Shown: positions 17,769-26,625 of the stretch, in pieces
How the letters are laid out: every line of letters starts with the position of its first letter
Numbering within the stretch: the first letter of the stretch is position 1
Origin: Desulfitobacterium_A nosdiversum
Lineage (GTDB): Bacteria > Bacillota > Desulfitobacteriia > Desulfitobacteriales > Desulfitobacteriaceae
Direction of reading: 5' to 3'
Assembly (NCBI RefSeq): GCF_049860565.1
Contig: NZ_CP172056.1
Location: 1,116,001 to 1,180,000, forward strand
DNA length: 64,000 bases
Notes under the pieces: generated by a model
Told to the model about the DNA's origin: nothing
The model's input: the letters and a program-made list of their open reading frames with translations, nothing else
Databases searched by the model: none
Position numbers and translations under genes: made by a program

Positions 17769-19103
17769 TTGTTGTGGGTGACTTTAGTCTTGACAGTACT
17801 GGCGGTACTTTTAAGTTGGAAGAATCCTCGCTATTTGCTGCCTCTTTTAATCCTTGCTCTGCCCTTGGAAATCTCTCGAGAATGGTTTCCGCATTTGACC
17901 CTTTTGGACAAGCTTGGAGAATTTGTGGGCGTAATTTATTTCGGGCGTATTTTTACACTTGCGGTTATTGCCTATTACATAATTAGACTGATGTGGACTG
18001 ATGATAAGGAATGGGGCGTTTCAGAAAATGCCAGAAATTCATTAATAAATTATATAAAATCTCCGCTAATCCTTACCCTGACGGTCTATCTTATCTGGGG
18101 CGCATTTTCTATTGTATGGTCTGTAGACAAGACGAAAACGATGGTTGGAGTTGCCCGTTTAGGTCTGCTTTGGGTTCTTGGGGCGGCGGTTTACGACTTA
18201 GTGAAAAGAAAAGACGGAGATTTCTGGGTTCCCATTGCCTTCGCGGCTATATCCACGGGTTTAGCCGGAATCGGAGCTTTTGAAATGGTCTCCAAGCATT
18301 TTATCTGGAAAAGTGAAATATATCAGCTGAGCGGGCGTATTAATGCCACTTTTCTGGATGCCAATATATATGCTCGCTTTTTGATCATTGGCTGCTTAGC
18401 GACCATTATCCTAATGTTAGGCGCTCCCTTAAAGGCAAAGTTCGCCGGAGGCTTTGCTTTGCTTCTGCAGCTTTTAGCCTTAGTAGGAACAGGTTCACGC
18501 ACAGGGTGGTTAGCAATGCTCATCGTGTCTATTGCCTTAGCCTTCCTGATTCCGAAACGTCCGGTAATCATCACGGTTCTTTCAGGAATTGTACTCGGAA
18601 TGGCTGCGGTTCTATTGAATCCCGGAATATTCGCTCGATTACTCGAAATTAAGCAGAACTTTGGCTCGGCTTTAACGGAAAGGTCGTACCTCATAACCGC
18701 CGGAGTTGAGATGTTTCGGGGACACCCGCTTTGGGGCGTAGGACTCGGCGGCTTCCAAAAGGTCATGTTAACGAAATATGCCGCACTGATTCAGAATAAT
18801 GTGAGCCTTTCTCATACGGCTTTGATTACAACGGCTGCCGAACTGGGAATGATAGGGTTAGGAATTTTGACTGCATTTATGGCATTTCTATATAAAAGAA
18901 TTCCGCGAGCCTTTAGATTGCAAAGAACCGCTCAATACCAGGGAATCATCCCCAAAATGACATATCGTACGATTTTTGTTATTCTCGCAGTGACGGCGAT
19001 TTTGATCAGTGCGCAAGGCGAAGGAAGATTCTTTGAAGACCCCTACCTGTGGATTCTTATCGGATATGGAGCAGCTATTCGGAATTTTGAGGAGGTGAGC
19101 TGA
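17769..19103 (+). CDS. O-antigen ligase/polymerase-like membrane protein (Wzy-like), second copy
   Basis: Protein of 444 residues with about ten hydrophobic segments. It carries the Wzy_C/O-antigen-ligase pattern: the block GTGSRTGWLAML and, in the large outer loop, a GHPLWGVGLGGFQ block and SLSHTALITTAAELGMIG, with the conserved His. The TTG start has AGGGAGGG at good spacing. The stop codon overlaps the ribosome binding site of the next glycosyltransferase, so translation is probably coupled. Together with the protein at 13583 it makes two candidate polymerase/ligase functions in a single locus. Confidence 0.82.
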   Translation: MLWVTLVLTVLAVLLSWKNPRYLLPLLILALPLEISREWFPHLTLLDKLGEFVGVIYFGRIFTLAVIAYYIIRLMWTDDKEWGVSENARNSLINYIKSPLILTLTVYLIWGAFSIVWSVDKTKTMVGVARLGLLWVLGAAVYDLVKRKDGDFWVPIAFAAISTGLAGIGAFEMVSKHFIWKSEIYQLSGRINATFLDANIYARFLIIGCLATIILMLGAPLKAKFAGGFALLLQLLALVGTGSRTGWLAMLIVSIALAFLIPKRPVIITVLSGIVLGMAAVLLNPGIFARLLEIKQNFGSALTERSYLITAGVEMFRGHPLWGVGLGGFQKVMLTKYAALIQNNVSLSHTALITTAAELGMIGLGILTAFMAFLYKRIPRAFRLQRTAQYQGIIPKMTYRTIFVILAVTAILISAQGEGRFFEDPYLWILIGYGAAIRNFEEVS

Positions 19104-19104
19104 A

Positions 19105-20160
19105 TTGCGCTTATGCTTTCTAGGTGATGCGGGAAGTATTCACTTGCAACGCTGGATTGATTATTATGTACACGCGGGTTACGAAGTGGAAGTAATCTCT
19201 TTTCGTCCCTGTGAAATCAAGGGCGCTAAAGTTCATCTCCTTGCTCGTGGCCGGAGTGGACGCTGGGCTTACATAGAGGCGCTAGCTAAAATTCGGAAGC
19301 TTGTTCATGAGCTTCACCCGGATTTATTGCATGCGCACTATGCAACGAGCTTTGGACTATTGGCCTTGGTCAGCAGCTTCAAGCCGCTGGTTGTTTCCGC
19401 CTGGGGTTCAGATGTTCTGGTTGCTCCGAAAGAATCCATTTTCCTGCGGCTAATCGTTGAACAGGTGTTAAAGCATGCGGATGCTTTGACCTCGGATTCT
19501 TCCTATATGTCCGAACGGATGCGTGACTTGCTGAAAGGTCAGGAGCGAATCCTTAAGACGGTAACGATGGGCGTTTCACGGGATTGGTTTGAAAAGATTC
19601 CCGAGGTGAATAAGAAGGATTTGCAAATTTTAAGCTTACGCGGACATCAGGAAATCTACAATATCGATGTTATCATCCAGGCGATGGCTGAGGTCGTTAA
19701 GAAAATTCCCGAAGCGAAATTAGTGATAGCTGGAGAAGGCCCGGAAACACCTTCTTTAAAAACACTGACATCTTCCTTAGGTTTAGGAGACAGCATTCAA
19801 TTCGTAGGACAATTACCGCATGCGTTAGTGCAGAATTACCTCACTGAGTCATCCATATCCGTAAGTGTTCCCTCCTCAGATGCCACAGCTGTTTCCTTGC
19901 TTGAAACCATGGCTTGCGGTTCTTTTCCTGTAGTTTCAGATTTACCCGCTAATCGTGAATGGATAGATTCTGAAGTGAATGGATTATTGGTTCCGGCGAA
20001 GGATGCTCATGCCTTATCTCAGGCGCTTCTGCGGGCCTTAAATGAAAAAGATCTGAGAATCAAGGCCCGGGAAATCAATAAACAGCGTGTGAGGAATAAG
20101 GCGATTTGGGAAGAGAACATGCATGAGATGGAAGAACTTTATAAAGAATTGATTCGATAA
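19105..20160 (+). CDS. Glycosyltransferase family 4
   Basis: GT-B enzyme of 351 residues. The TTG start follows GAGGAGGTGAG. Seen motifs are LGDAGSIHLQRWIDYY at the N-terminus, LHAHYATSFGLLALVS, AWGSDVLVAPKES, then LVIAGEGPETPSL and TAVSLLETMACGSFPV in the donor-binding half. It is a clear paralogue of the glycosyltransferase at 23956, which shares LHAHYATSFG and SAWGSD in the same places. That pair probably arose by duplication within the locus and may use related acceptors. Donor and linkage cannot be predicted from the sequence. Confidence 0.87.
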   Translation: MRLCFLGDAGSIHLQRWIDYYVHAGYEVEVISFRPCEIKGAKVHLLARGRSGRWAYIEALAKIRKLVHELHPDLLHAHYATSFGLLALVSSFKPLVVSAWGSDVLVAPKESIFLRLIVEQVLKHADALTSDSSYMSERMRDLLKGQERILKTVTMGVSRDWFEKIPEVNKKDLQILSLRGHQEIYNIDVIIQAMAEVVKKIPEAKLVIAGEGPETPSLKTLTSSLGLGDSIQFVGQLPHALVQNYLTESSISVSVPSSDATAVSLLETMACGSFPVVSDLPANREWIDSEVNGLLVPAKDAHALSQALLRALNEKDLRIKAREINKQRVRNKAIWEENMHEMEELYKELIR

Positions 20161-20187
20161 GCTGGAAAGCTTAGAAGTGAGGATTTC

Positions 20188-21177
20188 ATGAATATTATCC
20201 AAATGATTAGGGCCTATAGCGGCATGGTTTTTGGGAAAACCGACTATTGGCATCCTGATATGAATGTCAATCGAGAATTAAATTCAAAAATCGTTCGCAA
20301 GTATCCTGTGGATATAAGCACGAAGGCGGATTATGCCGGAGAATTTGATGAGGATGGGATTCCGCTGGTTGAAGTGGATGGACATCTCAGCTATTTACCC
20401 GTAACGATTGCACAATACGCCTTAGGAAATTATGATCAATGGCTTGAAACGCAAAAGCCTCTATACCGCGAACGGTTCGTTTGTGCCGCCGATTGGCTTC
20501 AAAAAAACTTAAGAGAATATAAAGCGGGTCTATGGGGATGGGTCAATGACCATGACAAAGAGATGTATCACCTGAAAAAGCCATGGCTTTCCGCCTTGTC
20601 CCAAGGGCAGGCTCTCTCAGTATTAGCCAGGGCTTATTTAGAGACTCAGGAGAAGCGGTACCTTGAAGCGGGTGAGAAAGCATTGATATCGTTTTCGGTT
20701 CCCGTTCAGCAGGGTGGAGTTCTCACTCAGTGGGAGGGGTTAGATTACTTTGAAGAATACCCCTCGCAAATTCCTTCCCTTGTTCTGAATGGATTTATAT
20801 TCGCCTTGTGGGGATTATGGGAATTTTATGTGATCAGTCAGGATTCAGGAGCTAAAGAACGCTATCAGACAGGAGTTGCAACTTTAAAAACGATACTTCC
20901 TAAATATCAGGTTTCCTATCTTAATTGGTCGCGCTACGATCTTTATCCCTTTAAGGTGGCTGATATTACAAGTATTTTCTACCATAAGCTTCATATTCAG
21001 CAGTTAAAAGCGATGGCGCTTCTGATAGGTGAAGAGAGCTTTAACCGTCAGGCTGAACTTTGGGAAAAAGGCCGTCAAAGTTTTACCTGTTATTGGCTGG
21101 CAACAGCCTATAAAGTTCGCCATAAACTTTCGATTCGAAAAGAAAGCAGTTATGTACCCAGTGTGAAACAAGGGTAA
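20188..21177 (+). CDS. Glucuronyl C5-epimerase-like domain protein
   Basis: The 329-residue protein resembles the C-terminal catalytic domain of heparosan/heparan-sulfate D-glucuronyl C5-epimerase, which inverts C5 of a uronic acid in a polymer, turning GlcA into IdoA. Matching blocks in order are PWLSALSQGQALSVLARAY (about 132-150), EEYPSQIPSLVLNGFIF (189-205), SRYDLYP (248-254) and YHKLHIQQL (265-273). The tyrosines and acidic residues within the last blocks correspond to the catalytic region of the family. No signal peptide or membrane segment is seen, so it would act in the cytoplasm, perhaps on lipid-linked units. It lies among glycosyltransferases in a locus predicted to make UDP-GlcNAc3NAcA, a uronic acid. 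The substrate is inference. Confidence 0.72.
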   Translation: MNIIQMIRAYSGMVFGKTDYWHPDMNVNRELNSKIVRKYPVDISTKADYAGEFDEDGIPLVEVDGHLSYLPVTIAQYALGNYDQWLETQKPLYRERFVCAADWLQKNLREYKAGLWGWVNDHDKEMYHLKKPWLSALSQGQALSVLARAYLETQEKRYLEAGEKALISFSVPVQQGGVLTQWEGLDYFEEYPSQIPSLVLNGFIFALWGLWEFYVISQDSGAKERYQTGVATLKTILPKYQVSYLNWSRYDLYPFKVADITSIFYHKLHIQQLKAMALLIGEESFNRQAELWEKGRQSFTCYWLATAYKVRHKLSIRKESSYVPSVKQG

Positions 21178-21211
21178 CCATGAATAAAGGGATTATGTTC
21201 GGAGGAAAAGG

Positions 21212-22663
21212 ATGAAAAAGGTCCTTATGATCGCCTACTTCTTTCCCCCTTTGGGGGGGAGCGGAGTACAGCGAACCCTAAAATTTGTTAAATATTTACC
21301 TCAGTTTGGGATTTTACCCGTTGTAAGTACGGTCAAGAACGGGCATAACTTTGCTTACGATGAGAGTCTTCTTGAAGAGGTTCCCGGTTCTGTAAAGGTT
21401 TATCGCTCAAGCAGTCTGGAAACCTTGTGGCTGCGCGAAGCGCTTGAAAAAATAGCGGGCCTTCGCAAGGGTAAAGAGGAAGAGATTCCTGAAAAGGTGT
21501 CAAAGGATGCGCAACTTTCTGAAGCTAAAAGCGGTCAGAAAGTTGAAAGCGAGCAAAAAGCTGAAGCAGATGGAAAAGGAACTCCCGAGCATAAGGATAA
21601 ATCTGAACACTTACCCGAACAAAAACCCTTAAAAGCAAGAATTTTCGACTTTATTGACAATTATCTCTTTATTCCTGATTCTAAGGTAAGATGGCTGCCT
21701 TTCGGATTTTTGAAATCGCTGCAGACAGCACGGCGGGAAAACGTGGATTACTTATTTTCTTCGTCCTATCCTTATACTGTCCACTGGATTGCCCGCTGGG
21801 TTCACAAGTTATATCGAAGACCGTGGATTGCCGATTTTCGAGACCCCTGGGTGGGAAATAAGGCCATGCAGAAGGATATTCCTTTTCGCAAGAAACTGGA
21901 TGCCTGGATGGAACGCAAGGTTGTGGAGGAAGCAGATTATATCATCAATGTGACGCCCTCTATCACCGAGACGTATAAAGAGCGTTACCCCGAATATGCG
22001 GATAAAATGGTCACGATTACGAATGGTTACGACCCTGTGGATTTTGCGAAGGCAACGCCGGTTAAGCAGGAGAAATTTACGCTTATACATACTGGAATTA
22101 TCGCAGATGCTTACGATATGGAGACTTTCGCCGATGGAGTCCGGCTTTTCCTGGAGCGGCACCCGGAAGAACGGGAGAACGTTCAAATTTTATTTATCGG
22201 ATATGTGCCTGAACACTTTGATGCGCTATTAAAACGCAAACTCGGAAAAGCCTATGTCTTTAAATCGTACATGAGCCATCAAAGCGTACTAGAATATCTC
22301 GCAGGAGCGCAGCTCCAGTTTATGACCTTTGATCGGAGCGTGGATAACGCATATTCGGGAAAACTCTTTGACTATATTGGAACAGGCAAACCTATTCTAG
22401 GGCTATTGCCGGAGGGTGTTGCTGCTCAGCTGATTCGTGAGCGCCGGTTAGGAACAGTGGTTTCCTTAGGTGATATTGAGGGGTTGGCAGCAGCGATAGA
22501 AAGGCATTATAACGCTTGGCAGTCTTCTGCCTTAATCCCTAATGATCTGCAAGGCCCGGATTCTAAGGGTTCGACCGAACGCTGTGAAGAATTCAGCCGC
22601 GTCAATCTTGCCGGGCAGCTTGCCGGTTTATTTCCGGCAAGTGCCCAGGGCACAAATAATTAG
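21212..22663 (+). CDS. Glycosyltransferase with an acidic/basic low-complexity insertion
   Basis: GT-B-type protein of 483 residues. The N-terminus VLMIAYFFPPLGGSGVQR is typical of family 4 transferases, and later blocks include WIADFRDPWVGN, NGYDPVDF and FDYIGTGKPILGL. Residues about 85-145 form a stretch dominated by Lys, Glu, Gln, Ala and Ser (for example SEAKSGQKVESEQKAEA), inserted in the acceptor-binding half. Such a segment is probably disordered and is not part of the fold in relatives I know. The start ATG follows CGGAGGAAAAGG. The C-terminus ends a few bases before the next gene. The sugar transferred is unknown. Confidence 0.82.
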   Translation: MKKVLMIAYFFPPLGGSGVQRTLKFVKYLPQFGILPVVSTVKNGHNFAYDESLLEEVPGSVKVYRSSSLETLWLREALEKIAGLRKGKEEEIPEKVSKDAQLSEAKSGQKVESEQKAEADGKGTPEHKDKSEHLPEQKPLKARIFDFIDNYLFIPDSKVRWLPFGFLKSLQTARRENVDYLFSSSYPYTVHWIARWVHKLYRRPWIADFRDPWVGNKAMQKDIPFRKKLDAWMERKVVEEADYIINVTPSITETYKERYPEYADKMVTITNGYDPVDFAKATPVKQEKFTLIHTGIIADAYDMETFADGVRLFLERHPEERENVQILFIGYVPEHFDALLKRKLGKAYVFKSYMSHQSVLEYLAGAQLQFMTFDRSVDNAYSGKLFDYIGTGKPILGLLPEGVAAQLIRERRLGTVVSLGDIEGLAAAIERHYNAWQSSALIPNDLQGPDSKGSTERCEEFSRVNLAGQLAGLFPASAQGTNN

Positions 22664-22701
22664 GGTTAGTGGATACCGGATGTGAAAAAGGAGAACAGAT
22701 T

Positions 22702-23916
22702 GTGCGAATATTGATGCTTACACAGTATTTTCCGCCCGAGACCGGAGCGGCTCAGGTTCGCCTCTTTGAGGTCGCGAAAGCCATTCGCAACCAAGGGCAT
22801 GAAATAGAAGTGGTCACTGCCTTTCCCAATTATCCTAATGGGATCATTCCGCCAGAGTATCGCGGGAAGTTCTATATGAAGGATTCGATTGAGAATATTC
22901 CTATTCATCGAACGTGGATTTATCCGGTTCAAAGAGGAAAGTTCTGGAAACGCCTTCTGAATTATTTTTCGTTTGTTTTTTCTGCTTTTTATGGTGTTCT
23001 AAAAGCGGGCAAAGCGGATTATATCTTTGTTGAATCTCCTCCGCTATTCATTGGTTTCACCATGATTTTTGCAAAATGGGTTAAAAGGGCGAAGCTCATT
23101 TTAAATGTATCGGACCTTTGGCCGGAGTCCGCAGTCTCACTTGGTTTAGTGACGAATAAGACACTCATTTCTTTAGCCGAGGGTTTGGAACGCCGTATGT
23201 ATAAAACGGCTTGGAAGATTTCAACGCAGACCGAGGGGATCATTCAATCTTTGAAGGATCGAGGAATTCCGCCTGAGAAAATCGTTTTTTTGCCGAACGG
23301 CGTTGATCCGGAGCTTTTCGCTCCAATCAAGCCGGATGAAGAGCTTCAGGAAAAACTTAAGCTTAAGGGAAAATTCGTAATTCTTTATGCCGGTACTATG
23401 GGCTATGCTCACGGTTTGGAAGTTGCGCTGCAAGCGGCTGAGCACCTGCAAAAAGAACATCCGGAAATCGCGTTTCTCTTAGTGGGTGATGGCTCGGAAA
23501 AACCGAGGCTCATGGAAATGGCTGAGGAAATGAATTTAGATAATGTACGTTGGGTTGATTTTCAACCGATTACAGAAATGCAGCATTATTATAGTTTAGC
23601 TGAGATCAGCCTTTCGACACTTCGCCGTTATAAACTTTCTGAGGGAGTACGTCCTTCGAAGGTTTTTCCAGGGCTTGCCAGTGCAAAACCCCTGATTTAC
23701 GTCGGAGAAGGGGAAGGAGCAAAGATTGTTGAACAAAGCAAGGGCGGGGTGGTTATCCCGCCGGAAGAACCTCTGCTTCTGGCAAAGACTATACTAGAGC
23801 TTCAACAAGATCCAATACTTCGGAAAACGCAGGGCGAGCGGGGCAGGGATTTTGTGATTAAACACTACTCGTGGAAATCCATTGTGGGTCAGTGGCTTAA
23901 AGATCTTGGACTTTAA
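22702..23916 (+). CDS. Glycosyltransferase family 4, WbuB-like
   Basis: The start GTG at 22702 has AAAGGAG eight bases upstream and gives MRILMLTQYFPPETGAAQVR, the typical WbuB/WcaI-type N-terminus; the GTG at 22669 has no such site. Other blocks are VVTAFPNYPNGIIPPEYRGK, LNVSDLWPESAVSLG, FLPNGVDPELF, ILYAGTMGYAHGLE and LLVGDGSEKPRL. WbuB in E. coli is an N-acetyl-L-fucosamine transferase, and relatives act on amino sugars. That is compatible with the dehydratase at the head of the locus, but the donor here is not established. The protein has 404 residues from this start, normal for the family. Confidence 0.87.
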   Translation: MRILMLTQYFPPETGAAQVRLFEVAKAIRNQGHEIEVVTAFPNYPNGIIPPEYRGKFYMKDSIENIPIHRTWIYPVQRGKFWKRLLNYFSFVFSAFYGVLKAGKADYIFVESPPLFIGFTMIFAKWVKRAKLILNVSDLWPESAVSLGLVTNKTLISLAEGLERRMYKTAWKISTQTEGIIQSLKDRGIPPEKIVFLPNGVDPELFAPIKPDEELQEKLKLKGKFVILYAGTMGYAHGLEVALQAAEHLQKEHPEIAFLLVGDGSEKPRLMEMAEEMNLDNVRWVDFQPITEMQHYYSLAEISLSTLRRYKLSEGVRPSKVFPGLASAKPLIYVGEGEGAKIVEQSKGGVVIPPEEPLLLAKTILELQQDPILRKTQGERGRDFVIKHYSWKSIVGQWLKDLGL

Positions 23917-23955
23917 ATAACCCAGTTGAAATTAACGGAAAGGGGGAAACTGAAA

Positions 23956-25032
23956 ATGCCAAAGCTTTGTTTACTCGCAAATGCTGCAAGTCCCCATACA
24001 GAAAAATGGGCGCTTGAACTTGCACGCCGCGGGTGGTCGGTAGAGCTTATTAGTTTCCTGCCTGCGGAGATTCCTGGGGTCAAGATTCATCTTGTACCTA
24101 AAGTTATCGGAAGAAAAATTGATTTTATTCTTCGTGTGCGCTGGGTCAAAGAAAAAGTTCAGGAACTGCAACCTGACATACTGCATGCGCATTATGCTAC
24201 CAGCTTTGGGTTTCTGGGTGCAATCTGTTCAGTCCATCCCTTTATCATTTCGGCTTGGGGGAGCGATATTTTTTCTTTCCCGAAGCAGTCATTATTTCAT
24301 CGCCTTTTATTAAAATGGATATTGGGGAAAGCGGATTATCTTTGCTCTACAAGTCATATAATGGCAAAGGAAATGGATTGTTATATCAAAGTGTCTCAAA
24401 AAATCGAAGTTATTCCCTTTGGAGTAGACATTGATCAGTTTTCTCCGCAAGAGAATTTGGGGAGTACTTCATCGCGAAAAGTGATTTTTGGAGTTGCTAA
24501 ATATTTGCAGCCCGTTTATGGATTGGATATCCTGTTTGAATCATTTGCACGTTTGAATAAGCTTAGGCCTGGGCAAGCCTTGCTAAAAATAGCAGGGGAC
24601 GGTCCTGAGCTCTTCCGGTTAAAGTCTTTAGCAGCAAGACTCGGAATCGATCAGTATGTTGAATGGCTTGGAGCAATGCCCAATTCGAAGATCGCACAGT
24701 TTTACAGAGATTTGGATGTAGTTGTAGTTCCTTCGCGTCAAGAAAGTTTCGGAGTTACTGCAGTTGAAGGTTCAGCTTGCGCACGGCCAATTATTGCGAG
24801 CCGTGTCGGAGGGCTGCCAGAAGTTGTGATTGATCGGGAAACGGGAATAATGGTAGAGAAGGAGAATGTCAGCGAACTTACGCAGGCCATGAAATATTTT
24901 ATGGATCATCCCGAGGAGCGGGTACGTATGGGTCAGGCAGGACGCGAGTTTGTATTGCGGAATTATGCCTGGAAGGAAAATGTAACGCAAATGGAGAACG
25001 TCTATCGCAGGGTACTCCAGAGAAGTAAATAA
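23956..25032 (+). CDS. Glycosyltransferase family 4
   Basis: The ATG at 23956 follows AAAGGGGG and gives MPKLCLLANAASPHTEKWA; the frame is open further upstream from a TTG at 23926 without a usable ribosome binding site. Key blocks are LHAHYATSFGFLG and SAWGSDIFSFPKQS in the first half, then KIAGDGPELFRLKSL, WLGAMPNSKIAQFYRDLD and SRQESFGVTAVEGSACARP, the donor-binding E-x7-E region. It is a paralogue of the glycosyltransferase at 19105. The initiating transferase gene follows 57 bases downstream, so it is the penultimate gene of the operon. Confidence 0.87.
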   Translation: MPKLCLLANAASPHTEKWALELARRGWSVELISFLPAEIPGVKIHLVPKVIGRKIDFILRVRWVKEKVQELQPDILHAHYATSFGFLGAICSVHPFIISAWGSDIFSFPKQSLFHRLLLKWILGKADYLCSTSHIMAKEMDCYIKVSQKIEVIPFGVDIDQFSPQENLGSTSSRKVIFGVAKYLQPVYGLDILFESFARLNKLRPGQALLKIAGDGPELFRLKSLAARLGIDQYVEWLGAMPNSKIAQFYRDLDVVVVPSRQESFGVTAVEGSACARPIIASRVGGLPEVVIDRETGIMVEKENVSELTQAMKYFMDHPEERVRMGQAGREFVLRNYAWKENVTQMENVYRRVLQRSK

Positions 25033-25089
25033 TAATCAATTATGCCTTATATAAGTAAGATTGTTCTAACGATTGGAGGACGCAAGACG

Positions 25090-25761
25090 ATGGGCCAGAA
25101 CACGGCCGTTCATAAGGAGATTAAAGAAGCAGACAGCCGGAGAAAAAGTTATCCGCAATGGCAGCTTACAGCAAAGCGGGTGCTTGATATTTTGGTTTCC
25201 TTGATTCTTCTTATCTTAGTTTCACCGCTTTGGCTGGTCATCGCTTTTTGGATCGATTTTGACTCTTCAGGTCCGGTCGTTTTCAAGCAGACGCGGATCG
25301 GATTGCATGGGAAACCATATACGATCTATAAATTCCGAACAATGGTGACGAATGCCGATGAAATAATGAAAGCGAAGCTGGAAAATGTGGAGAACATTGA
25401 AAATTTCGTTTTTCAGGAAAAAGATGATCCTCGGATTACACGGAGCGGACGTTTTTTAAGAAAAACAAGCTTGGATGAACTCCCGCAGCTCATCAATATT
25501 CTGATTGGCAATATGAGTCTGGTGGGCCCTCGACCAGAGGTTCCGGAGATTGCCAAACATTATACGGTAGAACAATACCAGCGTTTAGAAGTCCTTCCTG
25601 GAGTAACCGGTCTCGCCCAGGTGAACGGGCGGAGCGAGCTGACACTCGGCGAAACGATGGACTATGACTTAGAGTATGTTCAACGCTGGAGTTTCTGGCT
25701 GGATTTGCAGATTCTTTGGAAAACGTTATTCGTGGTCTTAACCGGAAAAGGTGCATACTAA
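25090..25761 (+). CDS. Undecaprenyl-phosphate sugar-1-phosphate transferase (initiating enzyme)
   Basis: Transfers a sugar 1-phosphate from a nucleotide sugar to undecaprenyl phosphate, starting assembly of the repeat unit. At 223 residues it is the small, monotopic type with one N-terminal membrane helix (about residues 30-55, VLDILVSLILLILVSPLWL). The catalytic core is visible: KQTRIGLHGKPYTIYKFRTM, LRKTSLDELPQL with the Asp-Glu pair, GPRPEVPEIAKHY and PGVTGLAQVNGRSE. The start ATG at 25090 follows GGAGGA at nine bases; the upstream ATG at 25042 has no such site. A strong terminator follows, so this is the last gene of the first polysaccharide operon. Confidence 0.9.
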   Translation: MGQNTAVHKEIKEADSRRKSYPQWQLTAKRVLDILVSLILLILVSPLWLVIAFWIDFDSSGPVVFKQTRIGLHGKPYTIYKFRTMVTNADEIMKAKLENVENIENFVFQEKDDPRITRSGRFLRKTSLDELPQLINILIGNMSLVGPRPEVPEIAKHYTVEQYQRLEVLPGVTGLAQVNGRSELTLGETMDYDLEYVQRWSFWLDLQILWKTLFVVLTGKGAY

Positions 25762-25783
25762 ATGTTCTTGAAAATAATATATA

Positions 25784-25832
25784 AAGCGCCCGACTGATAC
25801 CAAGTGAGGTTCAAATAGTCGGGCGCTTTTCT
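25784..25832 (+). terminator. Rho-independent terminator ending the first polysaccharide operon
   Basis: The stem AGCGCCCGACT pairs with AGTCGGGCGCT around a 21-base loop and is followed by TTTTCTCTTT. It may also serve the convergent toxin gene from the other side, where the complementary A-tract gives a T-tract. Confidence 0.88.
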
Positions 25833-25882
25833 CTTTATGCTTTTCAGTATGGAATTTTAGTATTAGCTTATGTCTTATAATC

Positions 25883-26293
25883 TTATATTAAATCTTGAGG
25901 TCTGTAGAATTCACATTCTAGCTTTTTAAAATCTTTAGCATTCCATGTTAATACTGATAACTCCAAGCTTCTTGATTTCTCAGCTAAGTAAACATCTACG
26001 AAATCAACATTTACCCCTCGGAAGCGAGCTAAGACACGTTGGACTAAACCATCTTCATCAAGCTCAACTCCATCGGATTCAATAAAGTCCTCGAAGACTC
26101 GCAATATCATTTCTTTATCAAAGTTATATACCTTGCGTAAGACCCAGTAAGTTTCAATTAGAACAATTGACAGAACGTGAAATGCTATATTACCTTGTTC
26201 CATAAGCTGAACTAATTGCTCAATCTGAGTATCATTATCTTTCGTGAATAAGCGAATAAGAATATTAGTATCGACTATCATTGCCTTATTCAT
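25883..26293 (-). CDS. PIN-domain toxin (VapC-like ribonuclease)
   Basis: PIN-domain proteins of this size (136 residues) are Mg-dependent ribonucleases that act as toxins. The N-terminus MIVDTNILIRLF has the first catalytic Asp, SIVLIETYWVL the conserved Glu, and VDFVDVYLAEKS the later Asp pair; the end LTWNAKDFKKLECEF fits the family. It overlaps the antitoxin gene by eight bases and is read from the same transcript. The gene pair lies between the first polysaccharide operon and the dlt cluster and faces the polysaccharide operon. Such pairs are common passengers on mobile DNA; here it may simply be a local insertion. Confidence 0.85.
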   Translation of the reverse strand: MNKAMIVDTNILIRLFTKDNDTQIEQLVQLMEQGNIAFHVLSIVLIETYWVLRKVYNFDKEMILRVFEDFIESDGVELDEDGLVQRVLARFRGVNVDFVDVYLAEKSRSLELSVLTWNAKDFKKLECEFYRPQDLI

Positions 26294-26573
26294 CTTTTAA
26301 GTCCATCGACTTCTCTTTAAGCTCTTTTGCCCGTTCTGCCCTAGCTAAATCAATTGCTTCATCCGCATCAACGTTTGTAGTAGACTTCAACACTCCCATT
26401 ACCCCTCGAATTGACTTCTTTGTTTTAGGCTGGACTTCAATAATTCTTTCATTTTCATCTAAGACAAAAGCTAATCTATCTCCTTCATTAATGTTTAAAA
26501 GAGTTCTCAGTTCAACTGGAATAGTTAGTTGTCCTTTACTAGTTAACTTTCCGGAGAGAAGTTGTCTTGCCAT
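26286..26573 (-). CDS. AbrB/MazE/SpoVT-type antitoxin
   Basis: Protein of 95 residues whose first 45 residues form a swapped-hairpin DNA-binding domain: GKLTSKGQLTIPVELRTLLN, then EGDRLAFVLDENERI. The C-terminal half is charged and helical, as expected for the part that wraps the toxin. It is the first gene of the pair, and the PIN toxin follows with an eight-base overlap. The ATG follows GGAGGTACATT on the minus strand. A perfect 13-base inverted repeat lies just upstream and is the likely site of autoregulation. Confidence 0.85.
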   Translation of the reverse strand: MARQLLSGKLTSKGQLTIPVELRTLLNINEGDRLAFVLDENERIIEVQPKTKKSIRGVMGVLKSTTNVDADEAIDLARAERAKELKEKSMDLKDE

Positions 26574-26590
26574 AATAATGTACCTCCATT

Positions 26591-26625
26591 CAGAAGTATT
26601 ACTTAAATTATGAGTAATACTTCTG
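26591..26625. promoter_or_regulatory. Palindromic operator candidate for the PIN/AbrB pair
   Basis: CAGAAGTATTACT (26591-26603) and AGTAATACTTCTG (26613-26625) form a perfect 13-base inverted repeat around a 9-base spacer, 18 bases upstream of the antitoxin start. Toxin-antitoxin operons of this type are usually repressed through such palindromes. The site could also affect the divergent ATPase gene, although that starts 160 bases away. Confidence 0.65.
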
